From Ypsolopha sequella (Eukaryota > Arthropoda > Insecta > Lepidoptera > Ypsolophidae), in contig OW203997.1 of assembly GCA_934047225.1 (NCBI GenBank), positions 7,860,417 to 7,924,416 of the forward strand: 64,000 bases of DNA, given 5' to 3'. The notes below the pieces were generated by a model. That model had not been told where the DNA came from and did no database searches. It worked only from the letters and a program-made list of their open reading frames with translations. Below are positions 22,261 through 34,715 of this stretch, piece by piece. The translations under genes and the position numbers were made by a program. The first letter of the stretch is position 1, and the number at the start of each line of letters is the position of its first letter.

Positions 22261-23156
22261 TACGATCTAATAATTTTGCCATGCACTGTAAATATTTCAA
22301 AATAAAGTTCTATATTTTATATGCTTGGCGATTTATCCCAAGTAAGTGTACCTATATAATTTGCAAAAAACTTCACTTATTGGACCTGAAATGGTGAGCC
22401 AATACTAGAGGTTAATTTCACGAAAAGGTCATTGACCTTTGTTACAGATCTCAGTAAGTATAAGTAAATTAATTTGGGTTTCAATACAATAACGATCACA
22501 AAATTATTCTTTTAGAGTAACATATATTATTTTCCCGCATAAAAGTATGAATTCATTCCAAATTCATTCAGTTTTGTTGTTATGACTATGGCACGATGTA
22601 GCTAAATCACTCATACGCATATTTTGTTGAGTTTTTAACGGCAGGAATATGATGCTTCTCGAAATATTACTTTATAAAATTAATTTCAATGTGTTTTGAA
22701 GTAGTTTTGGGAGATATTTATAGCTTGCAAAAAAGGGCACAGGTTCCACGTCTTACGGGCGCCAACGCTAGGCGTAGACTGACAATATCTTGCTGCCGCT
22801 GACTGCATCAGTGGATTTACGTATTTTTGGAAAAAGGGGGTGCTTTTTTTGACCCGAATAACGTGGTATTTGGACAATGAATAGATATCATTCACACTAA
22901 TTTTATTTAAAAAAAAACAACAAAATCGCGAAAGCAATACCTGAAACAAAATCGATAAGAAGTGTGCAATAGAGGGTTACAAAAAAATTCATTGACAGTA
23001 CAAATATGGATCGATTAACGTGGTTTGTGGAAAATGAATACCTTAAAGTTCAACCAAAAACATGTATTTTTTTTATGGCTATACGTAACCCAATTATTGC
23101 AACAAAATCATCCGAAAGCTGACATTTTATTTCTGTTTGTATTTTCGTTCCCCTTG

Positions 23157-24582
23157 CGAAAAAAATACGGGTATTTCATGAAATACACGGAAAATTTTAA
23201 TACATTTCTGGTATATGCATTTTGACTAAATAATCTAGGGTTTTGAAATTGAAAAACATGTTTGGATAAATTATCCTCGACAGAAATAATTGTTGAAATG
23301 AGGTCTTCAAACACACTTTTTCTCCTCGTTTGACGAATAGGAACCATATATAGAACTCAGACATATTTTATTAGGTGTGTTTCAACAATATCTAGAGATT
23401 TGATATTTGAAATTTTTCTAGCTAGATTTTGTAATAAAACTATAAAACCAACTTTTTTTCCCCATTGCCCTGAATCCACCCCTCTCGCACGGCGTGATTT
23501 TTTGCTTGGAGTGCCAGTGACAAAAATAAAATTTGCATAGCCTCTTAAACGCATTAAAAAGATACGGTTTTCAAAGCGTATTTCAATAACTAAAAACAGC
23601 ACCTACTGACTGATCATAAGCTCAAATTCAAATTCAAATTCAAATTTATTTATTAACAGTTTAAAAACAAAGATTGGCGTTCTCTAGTCCCCACAGTAGG
23701 ATTCCCTGGGTGGTGGGGACTAGCTTCTTTTACTCGTCTCATAAATTTGGTGTTCCATGCTGCATTATACAAAATCAAAAACACAGATCTTAGCTACAAT
23801 AAATTACTCAGTTACCATTAATTACATTAAATTTAAAATTATAATAAATTTATTAAAATATGAATTTACATCTAATATGAATTATGTTACGAAGCTATAT
23901 TATGTATGTCGTGGTTAGATCGTAGAATTGGGCAGATCGTAAAGTATGAAATCGAAAATCTTTCAACAAAGGTCAAAAATAGGTGCGACGACGAGCGGAC
24001 CGTACCGGAGTGAGGAGGAGCGTGTTAGGTTTACATGTAAATAATTTTGTGGAGCCGAGCGTAGCGGAGCAGAGCGAGGCGATCCTCCTCTTAATTTTTA
24101 AAAGATCTTTTTTCAATTTTTTTTTCAGAGAATATATTTTAGGATACCTATAGTTTTCATTATTTTGGTATATAAATTAACCATAATTTTTTTATGATTT
24201 TTTAAAGAATTGTCCGATGACCTTGTCACTTGAGAATTTTAGACATTATATTGATTGTGCTGTGTGATTGCTTATAAAAAAGTGGTCTGTCTCTGTCTGT
24301 CTACTCATCTGTCATCTAGCTGTCAAATTAGTCTGAAGCAAATTATTATAAATTTATCTTGACAGCAGGGGACACATTTCTAAACAGCAATTACTCAAGT
24401 GACCTCACACGAGGGCAAATGGAAGTTGCAGCCTTTTCGTAAAAATATTCATCATCATGAGGTTTTTTAGACCAAAACTTCGAAAATACGGCTTATTAAG
24501 CCTAAATCTCGAAATGGTTTTCGAATTAACACACCTTAACATAATTTAATATATGCCAATTTGATTCCGACCACATATACAA
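23157..24582. other. Non-coding stretch with repeat debris
   Basis: No gene. 23620-23650 is a (caaatt)n run, the type of short tandem that ends several moth LINEs when read on the minus strand. 24040-24092 is an isolated GC-rich 'gagccgagcgtagcggagca' motif. ORFs 23025-23225, 23108-23347 and 23357-23602 have no recognisable product. Confidence 0.35.
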
Positions 24583-24760
24583 GGTGACTTTGCATGATAT
24601 AGACACATTCATACTGAATTCACGGTAAGTTTTTAGGACCAAGGCTCAATAACTCTTTTGCAAAATACGAATAATTTTATTCGTGACCCCGAGCCAATTA
24701 GTACAGGAAGCCTCCATTTTATTTTGTGTTTTTCACAGAAAGGACGTATGTTTTTCACAT
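24583..24760. repeat. Family X MITE, left half (copy 5)
   Basis: It has the full left terminus 'acaaggtgactttgcatgat' followed by 'acacattcatactgaattca', then family-like interior ('ttttattttgtgtttttcac' resembles 832-851). The right arm is missing, so this is a broken copy. Confidence 0.5.
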
Positions 24761-25117
24761 ACGTCCACCAACCAAAATGCCCACATGTTACGTCATCTAG
24801 TAATCAATAGCGAGACTAAAACATTTCGAAGTACTTTAAACGTCATCTAGCGACAAGTAGCTTTACTACGCAAAATGTAAATCCAGCCATAAACAATAAA
24901 GACCAAACTCGCCATGTTTTATTGCAATACAGATGGCGCATTATTAGTACAATATCATCGTTGGTAGATGGCAGCAGCTTCTTATTACAAGGACTTGACT
25001 AGAGGTGGGCAATAAGTAATAATATTATAAGTTTCACTACTTGTTTGTCTGTAGTTTGCGTTCCTAAACCGTTCCACAACCACCCAAGTGAAAACGTACA
25101 GTACATGAACCTAATCA
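24761..25117. other. Non-coding spacer before Harbinger-like copy A
   Basis: Nothing recognised apart from 'gcgttcctaaac' (25073), which reappears in inverse just beyond the right end of copy A ('gtttaggaacgc', 28931). That may hint at a longer original unit. Confidence 0.3.
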
Positions 25118-26529
25118 GTAGCCTAAGCATGAAAACACCTCCGTATAGTTTAGTTCGAAACGAAACAGAACTGTTACTTAGGTGTCATACGTAGCAAGAG
25201 AACCGCGTTCGGTCCTGCGTTTGCTCGGAGATCAAACTGTGGAAGCGTTCGGGAAATAACAACGTTGGCGCATTCTGAAAATTTATATTTACGCAGTCTA
25301 AGTACAAATATATCATATTATCTTAGCTAAAAGCCCAACACATACTGAAACATGTAAACAAATATAAATTAACATGTTCTTACGTCTATATTTGCATTGA
25401 TTCATTGATATTTATCGTTTTTTTTATTGTTTAATTACGACATTGATCGAAAAAAAACATGTTTTGAATGCGCTTTTTCTGCAAATGGTATTTTTTAATG
25501 TTGCTGTTTTAGGAATTTTATACCTACATTTCAGGAATTTTGTGAATTTAAATCATAAAGATAATATTTATTAAAATCTATATAGTTTATCTACATAGGT
25601 GATCCAAGGTTTAAAAAAAAATCTTAAATCTGCCTGATTTATTAAACACTTAAAAAGAATGCATTTTGTTACAATAGATTGGCAAATAACTTTATTAAAG
25701 TGGCATTTTTCATTGGTAACTTCTTTTAAATTCTTCTTTTACTTATTCTCGCTTATAGTCATTATACAAATGTGTTACAGGGATATGAATGTTGATTATT
25801 TTTTCGTAAAAAAAAGTTTTTTGCGAGTATTGTCGATAATTATGAATTATTTTCTGGTATCACTAATCGCAAAAAAATATCTCGGTTGGTTACTGTTTTC
25901 CTGTTAAAGAAATAGAATAGACCTCATACATGATAGACTTTGTGTCTCATCTCATCAAGAAGACTAGTGATAATCAGATGGACATGATTCTTGGACTTGT
26001 GGAGACGTAAGTACTTATATACTAACCTAGAAAATGTCGATAAGAGGGCATGAACGATAATCCTTTCCGGAGTCTTTTTTCCCTTACTTATCTACTTTTG
26101 ATCAGAATCTCAGCTTCTGCGATTGTAAAAAGAAACCGATATCATAGGTGCAATCTTTGCAGAAAATTCAAGTGATCCTTTTCTTGCTGAACATAACCTA
26201 ATCTTATAAAAAACTTTATTACAGGAGCTGAATGATACAAATGCTGGACAAAAACCTGTCATATGCAAAGGACTGTCAGTAGAACTAACTTTATTATGTT
26301 TTATTTGTGTCCTGGATTGTGCAGGGTGCCCCTTTATTGACACTGAATGATGGATACAAACATTGCACTAAAGGACTAAGCAGAGACTGAGTCTACACTA
26401 CACTCTGGTACCACCGCTGCCTTCACCTAACTCCTTAATTCAAATTATTCAGACTATTTTATTAACCAATATGTTGCTATTACAATAAGTACAAACATTA
26501 TTATTGAGCTTGATGCCATCCTCTCGGCA

Positions 26530-26728
26530 GATTTGCCCCGGTGCTGAAGAAAAGTGTCATCATCCCAGGTGATAGTTCTAGTGGGTATGTTGGCACAAAT
26601 CAAGTGTGCCGAATCCCCATTGGAGCTGCCGCGGGGTACTATGTCACTTTGTTCATCGCAACATCCCCGTTCCGGGTATCTCCGGGGATGATGATACTTA
26701 TTTTCCAATTCTTCCCTGCACCGGGGCA
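26530..26728. repeat. GC-richer palindrome inside copy A ('tgccccggtgctgaagaa')
   Basis: The left end 'tgccccggtgctgaagaaaa' then 'gtgtcatcatccc' pairs with the right end 'ggggatgatgatacttattt', 'tccctgcaccggggca'. It is present at the same place in B (30488-30686) and C (35410-35610). The paired overlapping frames of about 100 codons on both strands come from this palindrome, not from two proteins. Probably an old MITE captured by the Harbinger-like element. Confidence 0.6.
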
Positions 26729-27389
26729 GACCCACCAGGATGATGGTACTTACCAAGCCTATAATTGTATGAACCTTTTCTTCAATGAATATTTAAGGAC
26801 TGGAGATAATTACTATAACACGAGTACTCGTGATTTGTTAGAATAAAATCTTTTAGTGTTAAAAAGTCTTAGAGATAATTATGTTTGTAGGTATTGCGTT
26901 GTTAATTTTATGCTAAATAGATCTTTTAACATTTGCCAGTTTTAAATTTACTGTATTATGTGTATTAAGTTATGTAGGATATGTTTTAACAGTCCAAATA
27001 ATAAATGACTTCTGACCTCTTGCATTCTTATATTTTTATCCAACTTTGTGGATTGCAATGAGATTTAATTCTTAAACTTATACAACGTTTTAAAAAAAAA
27101 TGTGATTCCAGTACTTACATAATAGTTATTAGATTAAAAAAATATATATAAGTTGTGATTTTAGTAATAGTTATTCAATTTTGTACTATCTTGTAAAACT
27201 GATACTTTTCTCAGAACAACAACTTTATTTTGTATTAACATGGTAATTAATAAAAAAACGAAAATGTTGTACTGGTACTATTTATCTCTGGTTTACTTTA
27301 TCCTTCCCAACACATCAACATGTACATTTTTGAGCCTTCTAAAAGCATTCTTATCAACAACTCTTGTTCTTTCATCGACAGTGGTAGAT

Positions 27390-28560
27390 TGGCTTCAATA
27401 GATTGGCATATCATCAGTACCAAAGGTCGAAGTGAATATCCAGTCACCTGTAAATACAAAACATATTAGCATATTCATTTTTGATTTCAATCAAGGAATG
27501 CAATTAGCTGTTCAACAGACATTGATTTCTTTATCATATATGAGAACCTATATATTTTTAATACAATACAAAGAAGCTTAATGCTGTAAACAGAAGGGCC
27601 ATCTCAATAAATACTGTGATCGGGATAATGTCTTTACTCGCCTAAAAGAATGCAGTCTGAAACTGGCCGGCTACCCGATCTAAGTATTTATTGTTATAGT
27701 ATTCAACATATTATTTATGACACTTCAAATACTTGGGCACGAGTTAATAAAAAAAACCAAGGAATTCAAATAAATGATTGTTGTATTTTTAGGAGTTATG
27801 TTCAGTGTAAGTACCTAATTTGGCCTGTGGGTCCCCCAATTAAGATTATATTTTTTCCTTTTCTGGCAATAAACGATTTTTATGTTATGGAGCCCTTTGT
27901 TTAGGTACATCATAAATTATCCTCGAGTTTCATTTTATTCTATAATTTCTAATAGGAAAATGAATTTACATACCCCTCTTTGTTTAGTGTAGCTGCTCTT
28001 GTTGTTGAAAATTTGATGAAGCAGATGATTGAGGGCATTTGTTACTTCAGTAGGAACTTATAGGCTAAAGCTGTCGTTTGTTCCAACTGTTGTAAAAACC
28101 TGCAAAAGAGAAATATTACTACCTACATTGTACATACCTATCTATCTACACAAACAGGGGTAAGTACCTAGGTATTCTTTTAGTTCTGCAGTTTTTAGCA
28201 AAAAAACAACAGCATATTTTCTGACTGTCAAGTAAAAATACGGTTGAGGTCACGGGTGTGAATAATTAATAATTATTATGATACCTATCTATTGATAAGG
28301 GAGTCCTATGGAAAAAAAGACGTTTTCTCTGCAAGTCCTGCGCAAAGAAAACATCTTTGCTGAGGCTATATTGCTTGATGAATTCCACCTCATTAATAGT
28401 TATTGTTTGTAGCCACAATCAGCCAAATATAAAATATATACGAAAACACTAAAACTAGGTTAGCTTACCGGTTTATGGGTGTCTCCTCATTTATTCCTTC
28501 TTGAAACATCTGCCAAGCGAGGAAATAATTCGGCCTAGAGTGTCCTCTCGTCGCACAAAG
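27390..28560 (-). pseudogene. Decayed PIF/Harbinger-like transposase in copy A
   Basis: Reading the minus strand, the region corresponds to the better-spaced copy C frames at 33380-34715: an N-terminal WQMFQEGINEETPI piece ending at a GTAAGC donor-like site, an EFIKQYRLSKDVFFARDLQ-like helix, and a C-terminal YSLRPWVL / DERTRVVDKNAFRRL-like piece. It is broken by stops. Its role would have been DNA transposition by a DDE nuclease. In this copy the C-terminal piece carries an extra duplication ('agattggcttcaatagattgg'). Confidence 0.45.
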
Positions 28561-28881
28561 CATTTTCTCCTTATTTTCTCCACAAATAGATAATTTTCGT
28601 TCCAAACGTGTCAAGTCACTTGCAATTTCCACAGTGAGTGAAAAACCGCGTTCAAACTGTACTGTTACTTAGGCTAATGTCAAAAAAGCACGCTCTTGCT
28701 GCCGATTTGCTAAGTACAGTTTCGTTCTGACTGTGAATTTACCTCCGTTGCGTTCTAACGGAGCAAAATGAGCTCCTGCTAGTTCCGCTACTGTCCGCTT
28801 GGAGCGGTGTCCCAGATTCCATACGATTTTAAATGTAGTTTGAAACGTAACTATACGGAGGTGTTTTCGTGCTTAGGCTAC

Positions 28882-29073
28882 AGAAATGTAAAATTGACTT
28901 TTGACAGTTCAAATTTTACATTTACCCAGGCGTTTAGGAACGCTACCTTAGTATGGTAATTTCTAATAAATAGCAGATAGACCACCTAAAAGGATAGGCC
29001 CAGCCACAATGTTTATTAACGTCATAACTATCCCCTCCACACTTTGAGAAAGCGACTACCATACCACACTTCA
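28882..29073. other. Spacer between Harbinger-like copies A and B
   Basis: 192 bp. It contains a small inverted repeat ('aaatgtaaaattgacttttg' / 'cagttcaaattttacattta'). No gene. Confidence 0.4.
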
Positions 29074-30855
29074 GTAGCCTAAGCATGAAAACACCTCCGT
29101 ATAGTTTAGTTCGAAACGAAACAGAACTGTTACTTAGGTGTCATACGTAGCAAGAGAACCGCGTTCGGTCCTGCGTTTGCTCGGAGATCAAACTGTGGAA
29201 GCGTTCGGGAAATAACTACGTTGGCGCATTCTGAAAATTTATATTTACGCAGTCTAAGTACAAATATATCATTTTATCTTAGCTAAAAGCCCAACACATA
29301 CTGAAACATGTAAACAAATATAAATTAACATGTTCTTACGTCTATATTTGCATTGATTCATTGATATTTATCGTTTTTTTTTATTGTTTAATTACGACAT
29401 TGATCGAAAAAAAAACATGTTTTGAATGCGCTTTTTCTGCAAATGGTATTTTTTAATGTTGCTGTTTTAGGAATTTTATACCTACATTTCAGGAATTTTG
29501 TGAATTTAAATCATAAAGATAATTTTTATTAAAATCTATATAGTTTATCTACATAGGTGATCCAAGGTTTAAGAAAACATCTTAAATCTGCCTGATTTAT
29601 TAAACACTTAAAAAGAATGCATTTTGTTACAATAGATTGGCAAATAACTTTACTAAAGTGGCATTTTTCATTGGTAACTTCTTTTAAATTCTTCTTTTAC
29701 TTATTCTCGCTTAAAGTCATTATACAAATGTGTTACAGGGATATGAATGTTGATTATTTTTTCGTAAAAAAAAGTTTTTTGCGAGTATTGTCGATAATTA
29801 TGAATTATTTTCTGGTATCACTAATCGCAAAAAAATATCTCGGTTGGTTACTGTTTTCCTGTGAAAGAAATAGAATAGACCTTATACATAATAGACTTTG
29901 TGTCTCATCTCATCAAGAAGACTAGTGATAATCAGATGGACATGATTCTTGGACTTGTGGAGACGTAAGTACTTATATACTAACCTAGAAAATGTCGATA
30001 AGAGGGCATGAACGATAATCCTTTCCGGAGTCTTTTTTCCCTTACTTATCTACTTTTGATCAGAATCTCAGCTTCTGCGATTGTAAAAAGAAACCGATAT
30101 CATAGTTGCAATCTTTGCAGAAAATTCAAGTGATCCTTTTCTTGCTGAACATAACCTAATCTTATAAAAAACTTTATTACAGGAGCTGAATGATACAAAT
30201 GCTGGACAAAAACCTGTCGTATGCAAAGGACTGTCAGTGGAACTAACTTTATTATGTTTTATTTGTGTCCTGGATTGTGCAGCGTGCCCCTTTATTGACA
30301 CTGAACGATGGATACAAACATTGCACTAAAGGACTAAGCAGAGACTGAGTCTACACTACACTCTAGTACCACCGCTGCCTTCACCTAACTCCTTAATTCA
30401 AATTATTCAGACTATTTTATTAACCAATATGTCGCTATTACAATAAGTACAAACATTATTATTGAGCTTGATGCCATCCTCTCGGCAGATTTGCCCCAGT
30501 GCTGAAGAAAAGTGTCATCATCCCAGGTGATAGTTCTAGTGGGTATGTTGGCACAAATCAAGTGTGCCGAATCCCCATTGGAGCTGCCGCGGGGTACTAT
30601 GTCACTTTGTTCATCGCAACATCCCCGTTCCGGGTATCTCCGGGGATGATGATACTTATTTTCCAATTCTTCCCTGCACCGGGGCAGACCCACCAGGAGG
30701 ATGGTACTTACCAAGCCTATTATTGTATGAACCTTTTCTTCAATGAATATTTAAGGACTAGACATAATTACTGTAACACGAGTACTCGTGATTTGTTAGA
30801 ATAAAATTTTTTTGTGTTAAAAAGTCTTAGAGATAATTATGTTTATAGGTATTGT

Positions 30856-31018
30856 AGCCGATTTTGAAGGCTTTAATTTTAGTTTTAGTGCTGTCAAAAC
30901 TTAAATTATTCCAATGTTATTTTTCTCTCATGTTCCTTACATTTAAGGGCTATTTTGCAATAAAGAAAATTGAGTTTTGACATAACTAAAACTAAAATTA
31001 AAGCCTTCAAAATCGGCT
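30856..31018. mobile_element. 163-bp MITE family Z (copy 2) with empty site in copy A
   Basis: Inverted ends 'agccgattttgaaggcttta'. Copy A has the uninterrupted site 'aggtattgcgttg' at 26889-26901. Copy B reads 'aggtattg' before and 'tattgcattg' after the element, so a 'tattg' duplication accompanied insertion. This is a clear filled-versus-empty comparison. Confidence 0.85.
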
Positions 31019-31494
31019 TTATTGCATTGTTAATTTTATGCTAAATAGATCTTTTAACATTTGCCAGTTTTAAATTTACTGTATTATGTGTATTAAGTTA
31101 TGTAGGATATGTTTTAACAGTCCAAATTAATAATAAATGACTTCTGAACTCTTGCATTCTTATATTTTTATCCCAACAACTTTGTGAATTGATTGAAATG
31201 AGATTTAATTCTTGGGTTGAATAAACTTACACAAAGTTTTAAAAAAAAAATGTGATTCTAGTACATAATAGTTGTTAGATTAAAAATATATATTATATAT
31301 GTTGTGATTCCAGTAGTAGTTATTAAATTTTGTACTATCTTGTAAAACTGATACTTTTCTCAGAATAACAACTTTATTTGGTATCAACATGGTATTTAAT
31401 AAAAAAACGAAAATGTTGTACTGTTACTATTTATCTCTGGTTTACTTTATCCTTCCCAACACATCAACATGTACATTTTTGAGCCTTCTAAAAG

Positions 31495-32600
31495 CATTCT
31501 TATCAACAACTCTTGTTCTTTCATCGACAGTGGTAGATTGGCATATCATCAGTACCCAAGGTCGAAGTGAATATCCAGTCACCTGTAAATACAAAACATA
31601 TTAGCTTATTCATTTTTGATTTTAATCAAGGCATGCAATTTGCTTAAGATTGTAGACTGATGTTATGTTTAAATGGGGGCAATCAGGGCATTGCCCAGCG
31701 TGTTTGAGTATGGGCAATTCTACAGCATATGATGACAGCCGGGAGTGGCAAAGTCCTTGAAAGGCTTTTATGTCCAGCAGTGGACGAACTAGGCTGATGG
31801 ATGGATCAGTGCATTTAGGAACCCAATTTTTTTATTAAAAGCTGTTCAACAGACATTGATTTCTTTATCATATATGAGGACCTATATACTTTTAATACAA
31901 TGCAAAGAAGCTTAATGCTGTAAACAAAAGGGCCACCTCATAAATACTGTGATCGGGATAATGTCTTTACTTGCCTAAAAGAAGGCAGTCTGAAACTGGC
32001 CGGGTATCCCGATCTAATGATTTTTATGTTATGGAGCCCTTTGTTTAGGTACATCATAAATTATCCTCGAGTTTCATTTTATTCTATAATCATAAGAATG
32101 GTTCTAATAGGAAAGTGAATTTACATACCCCTCTTTGTTTAGTGTAGCTGCCCTTGTTGTTGAAAATTTGATGAAGCTGTTTGTAATAGCATTTGCAGCA
32201 GATGATTGAGGGCATTTGTTACTTCAGTAGGAACTTATAGGCTAAAGCTGTCGTTTGTTCCAACTGTTGTAAAAACCTGCAAAAGAGAAATATTACTTCC
32301 CACATTGTACATACCTATCTATCTACACAAACAGGGGTAAGTACGGAAAGGGGTATTCTTTTAGCTCTGCAGTTTTTAGCAAAAAAACAACAGCATATTT
32401 TCTGACTGTCAAGTAACAATACGGTTGAGGTCACGGGTGTGAATAATTAATAATTATTATGATTTTCTCCTTATTTTCTCCACAAATAGAAAATTTTCGT
32501 TCCAAACGTGTCTAGTCACTTGCAATTTCCACAGTGAGTGAAAAACCGCGTTCAAACTGTACTGTGACTTAGGCTAATGTCAAAAAAGCACGCTCTTGCT
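31495..32600 (-). pseudogene. Decayed PIF/Harbinger-like transposase in copy B
   Basis: It parallels copies A and C, with the C-terminal YSLRPWVL/NAFRRLKNVHVDVL-like piece at about 31495-31585 on the minus strand. The central helix segment (the equivalent of 33554-33640) is missing through a deletion. Non-functional. Confidence 0.4.
31650..31805 (+). repeat. RTE-like retroelement 3' scrap inside copy B
   Basis: 'gcgtgtttgagtatgggcaa' ... 'tgtccagcagtggacgaact' ... 'aggctgatggatggatc' matches the tails at 5940-6112 and (inverted) 50040-50246. Copy C carries the same scrap inverted at about 34335-34490; copy A does not. Confidence 0.6.
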
Positions 32601-32781
32601 GCCGATTTGCTAAGTACAGTTTCGTTCTGACTGTGAATTTACCTCCGTTGCGTTCTAACGGAGCAAAATGAGCTCCTGCTAGTTCCACTACTGTCCGCTT
32701 GGAGCGGTGTCCCAGATTCCATACGATTTTAAATGTAGTTTGAAACGTAACTATACGGAGGTGTTTTCGTGCTTAGGCTAC

Positions 32782-32955
32782 AGAGATAAAAACGTCAATA
32801 AAATTATTCTATATTATTCTTATGTCACCTCTGAGTTAATGGCCCTTATAGATATCATAATAAATGTTGGGGATAGCAGCGCATTACGATCAAATAAGCA
32901 TTAATTTATCATGAATGGTACTAATGAACGATTTAAAAACGTAATAATACAAATC
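32782..32955. other. 174-bp spacer at the centre of the B/C palindrome
   Basis: The unique sequence between the head-on right end of B and the left end of C. AT-rich, no gene. Confidence 0.5.
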
Positions 32956-33364
32956 AGCCTAAGCACGAAAACACCTCCGTATAGTTACGTTTCAGACTAC
33001 ATTTAAAATCGTATGGAATCTGGGACACCGCTCCAAGCGGACAGTAGTGGAACTAGCAGGAGCTCATTTTGCTCCGTTAGAACGCAACGGAGGTAAATTC
33101 ACAGTCAGAACCTGTCAGAACGAAACTGTACTTAGCAAATCGGCAGCAAGAGCGTGCTTTTTTGACATTAGCCTAAGTCACAGTACAGTTTGAACGCGGT
33201 TTTTCACTCACTGTCCCTGCGTTCCGAAATAGAATTATATCGCTAAAATCGATTACGAAAGTATGAAGTGAATGGCTTATGATCCATTGTAATTCTATTT
33301 CGGACCGCACGGTGTGGAAATTGCAAGTGACTAGACACGTTTGGAACGAAAATTTTCTATTTGT

Positions 33365-34715
33365 GGAGAAAATAAGGAGAAAATGCTTTGGGCGACGAGA
33401 GGACACCGTAGGCCGAATTATTTCCTCGCTTGGCAGATGTTTCAAGAAGGAATAAATGAGGAGACACCCATAAGCCGGTAAGCTAACCTAGTTTTATTGT
33501 TTTCGTATATATTTTATATTTGGCTGATTGTGGCTACAAACAATGGCTATTAATGAGGTGGAATTCATCAAGCAATATCGCCTCAGCAAAGATGTTTTCT
33601 TTGCGCGGGACTTGCAGAGAAAACGTATTTTTTTCCATAGGACTCCCTTATCATAGATAGGTATCATAATAATTATTAATTATTCACACCCGTGATACTT
33701 TATATTCTCTGCCCGTGACCTCAACCGTATTTTTACTTGACAGTCAGAAAATATGCTGTTGTTATTTTGCTAAAAACTGCAGAGCTAAAAGAATACCCCT
33801 TTCCGTACTTACCCCTGTTTGTGTAGATAGATAGGTATGTACAATGTGGGAAGTAATATTTCTCTTTTGCAGGTTTTTACAACAGTTGGAACAAACGACA
33901 GCTTTAGCCTATAAGTTCCTACTGAAGTAACAAATGCCCTCAATCATCTGCTGCAAATGCTATTACAAACAGCTTCATCAAATTTTCAACAACAAGGGCA
34001 GCTACACTAAATAAAGAGGGGTATGTAAATTCACTTTCCTATTAGAACCATTCTTATGATTATAGAATAAAATGAAACTCGAGGATAATTTATGATGTAC
34101 CTAAACAAAGGGCTCCATAACATAAAAATCATTAGATCGGGATACCCGGCCAGTTTCAGACTGCCTTCTTTTAGGCGAGTAAAGACATTATCCCGATCAC
34201 AGTATTTATGAGGTGGCCCTTTTGTTTACAGCATTAAGCTTCTTTGCATTGTATAAAAAGTATATAGGTCCTCATATATGATAAAGAAATCAATGTCTGT
34301 TGAACAGCTTTTAATAAAAAATTGGGTTCCTAAATGCACTGATCCATCCATCAGCCTAGTTCGTCCTCTGCTGGACATAAAAGCCTTTCAAGGACTTTGC
34401 CACTCCCGGCTGTCATCCTGGTAGAATTGCCCATACTCAAACACGCTGGGCAATGCCCTGATTGCCCCCATTTAAACATAACATCAGTCTACAATCTTAA
34501 GCAAATTGCATGCCTTGATTGAAATCAAAAATGAATAAGCTAATATGTTTTGTATTTACAGGTGACTGGATATTCACTTCGACCTTGGGTACTGATGATA
34601 TGCCAATCTACCACTGTCGATGAAAGAACAAGAGTTGTTGATAAGAATGCTTTTAGAAGGCTCAAAAATGTACATGTTGATGTGTTGGGAAGGATAAAGT
34701 AAACCAGAGATAAAT
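33365..34715 (+). pseudogene. Decayed PIF/Harbinger-like transposase in copy C
   Basis: In order on the plus strand: RPNYFLAWQMFQEGINEETP ending at a 'cg|gtaagc' donor-like site (33477). Then, from 33542, MAINEVEFIKQYRLSKDVFF and ARDLQRKR, the N-terminal helix typical of HARBI1-type proteins. Then TTVGTNDSFSL and VPTEVTNALNHL (33865-33950), the helix-turn-helix-like segment, split by a stop. Last, from 34562, VTGYSLRPWVLM and DERTRVVDKNAFRRLK, the C-terminal DDE block with the conserved acidic residue and 'vEnaFgrLK' motif. The central D-containing blocks are not readable. Frames change between blocks and stops interrupt, so it is inactive. The family call rests on motif order recalled from HARBI1/PIF proteins. 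Confidence 0.5.

Larger units (their letters stand above)
19374..23156 (+). mobile_element. 3.78-kb non-autonomous element, copy 1
   Basis: The sequence from 'gagtatgacatagccaaaac' (19379) to 'gtattttcgttcccctt' (23156) is repeated nearly base for base, in inverse, at 53450-57224, where TTAA flanks both ends. At this copy only the left TTAA is visible ('tttaagagta'); the right end reads 'ccccttgcg', so the edge may be altered. Internally it has ~0.5-kb inverted arms (20560-21050 and 21785-22260) around a family Y MITE (21056-21355). The frames 20701-21033 (+) and 22686-22949 (-) persist in both copies but match no transposase I know. Confidence 0.75.
25118..28881 (+). mobile_element. PIF/Harbinger-like element, copy A
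   Basis: It begins 'gtagcctaagcatgaaaaca' then 'cctccgtatagtt', and ends with the inverse ('aactatacggaggtgttttc', 'gtgcttaggctac'), giving ~33-bp terminal inverted repeats. Copies B (29074-32781) and C (32956-37023, inverted) are highly similar. The decayed transposase is on the strand opposite to this orientation. Copy A lacks the family Z MITE and the retroelement scrap of B and C, but keeps ~215 bp (27680-27890) that B and C have lost. It is therefore the earlier-diverged copy. A 3-bp target duplication, expected for Harbinger, could not be resolved. Confidence 0.65.
29074..32781 (+). mobile_element. PIF/Harbinger-like element, copy B
   Basis: Same termini as copy A, direct orientation relative to A. 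It carries two insertions absent from A: the family Z MITE (30856-31018) and a retroelement 3' scrap (~31650-31800). It has lost ~215 bp around 32018 and ~280 bp of the N-terminal transposase region near 32460 compared with A. The internal frames (for example 29617-29925, 30499-30804) are parallels of A. Non-autonomous by decay. Confidence 0.65.
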
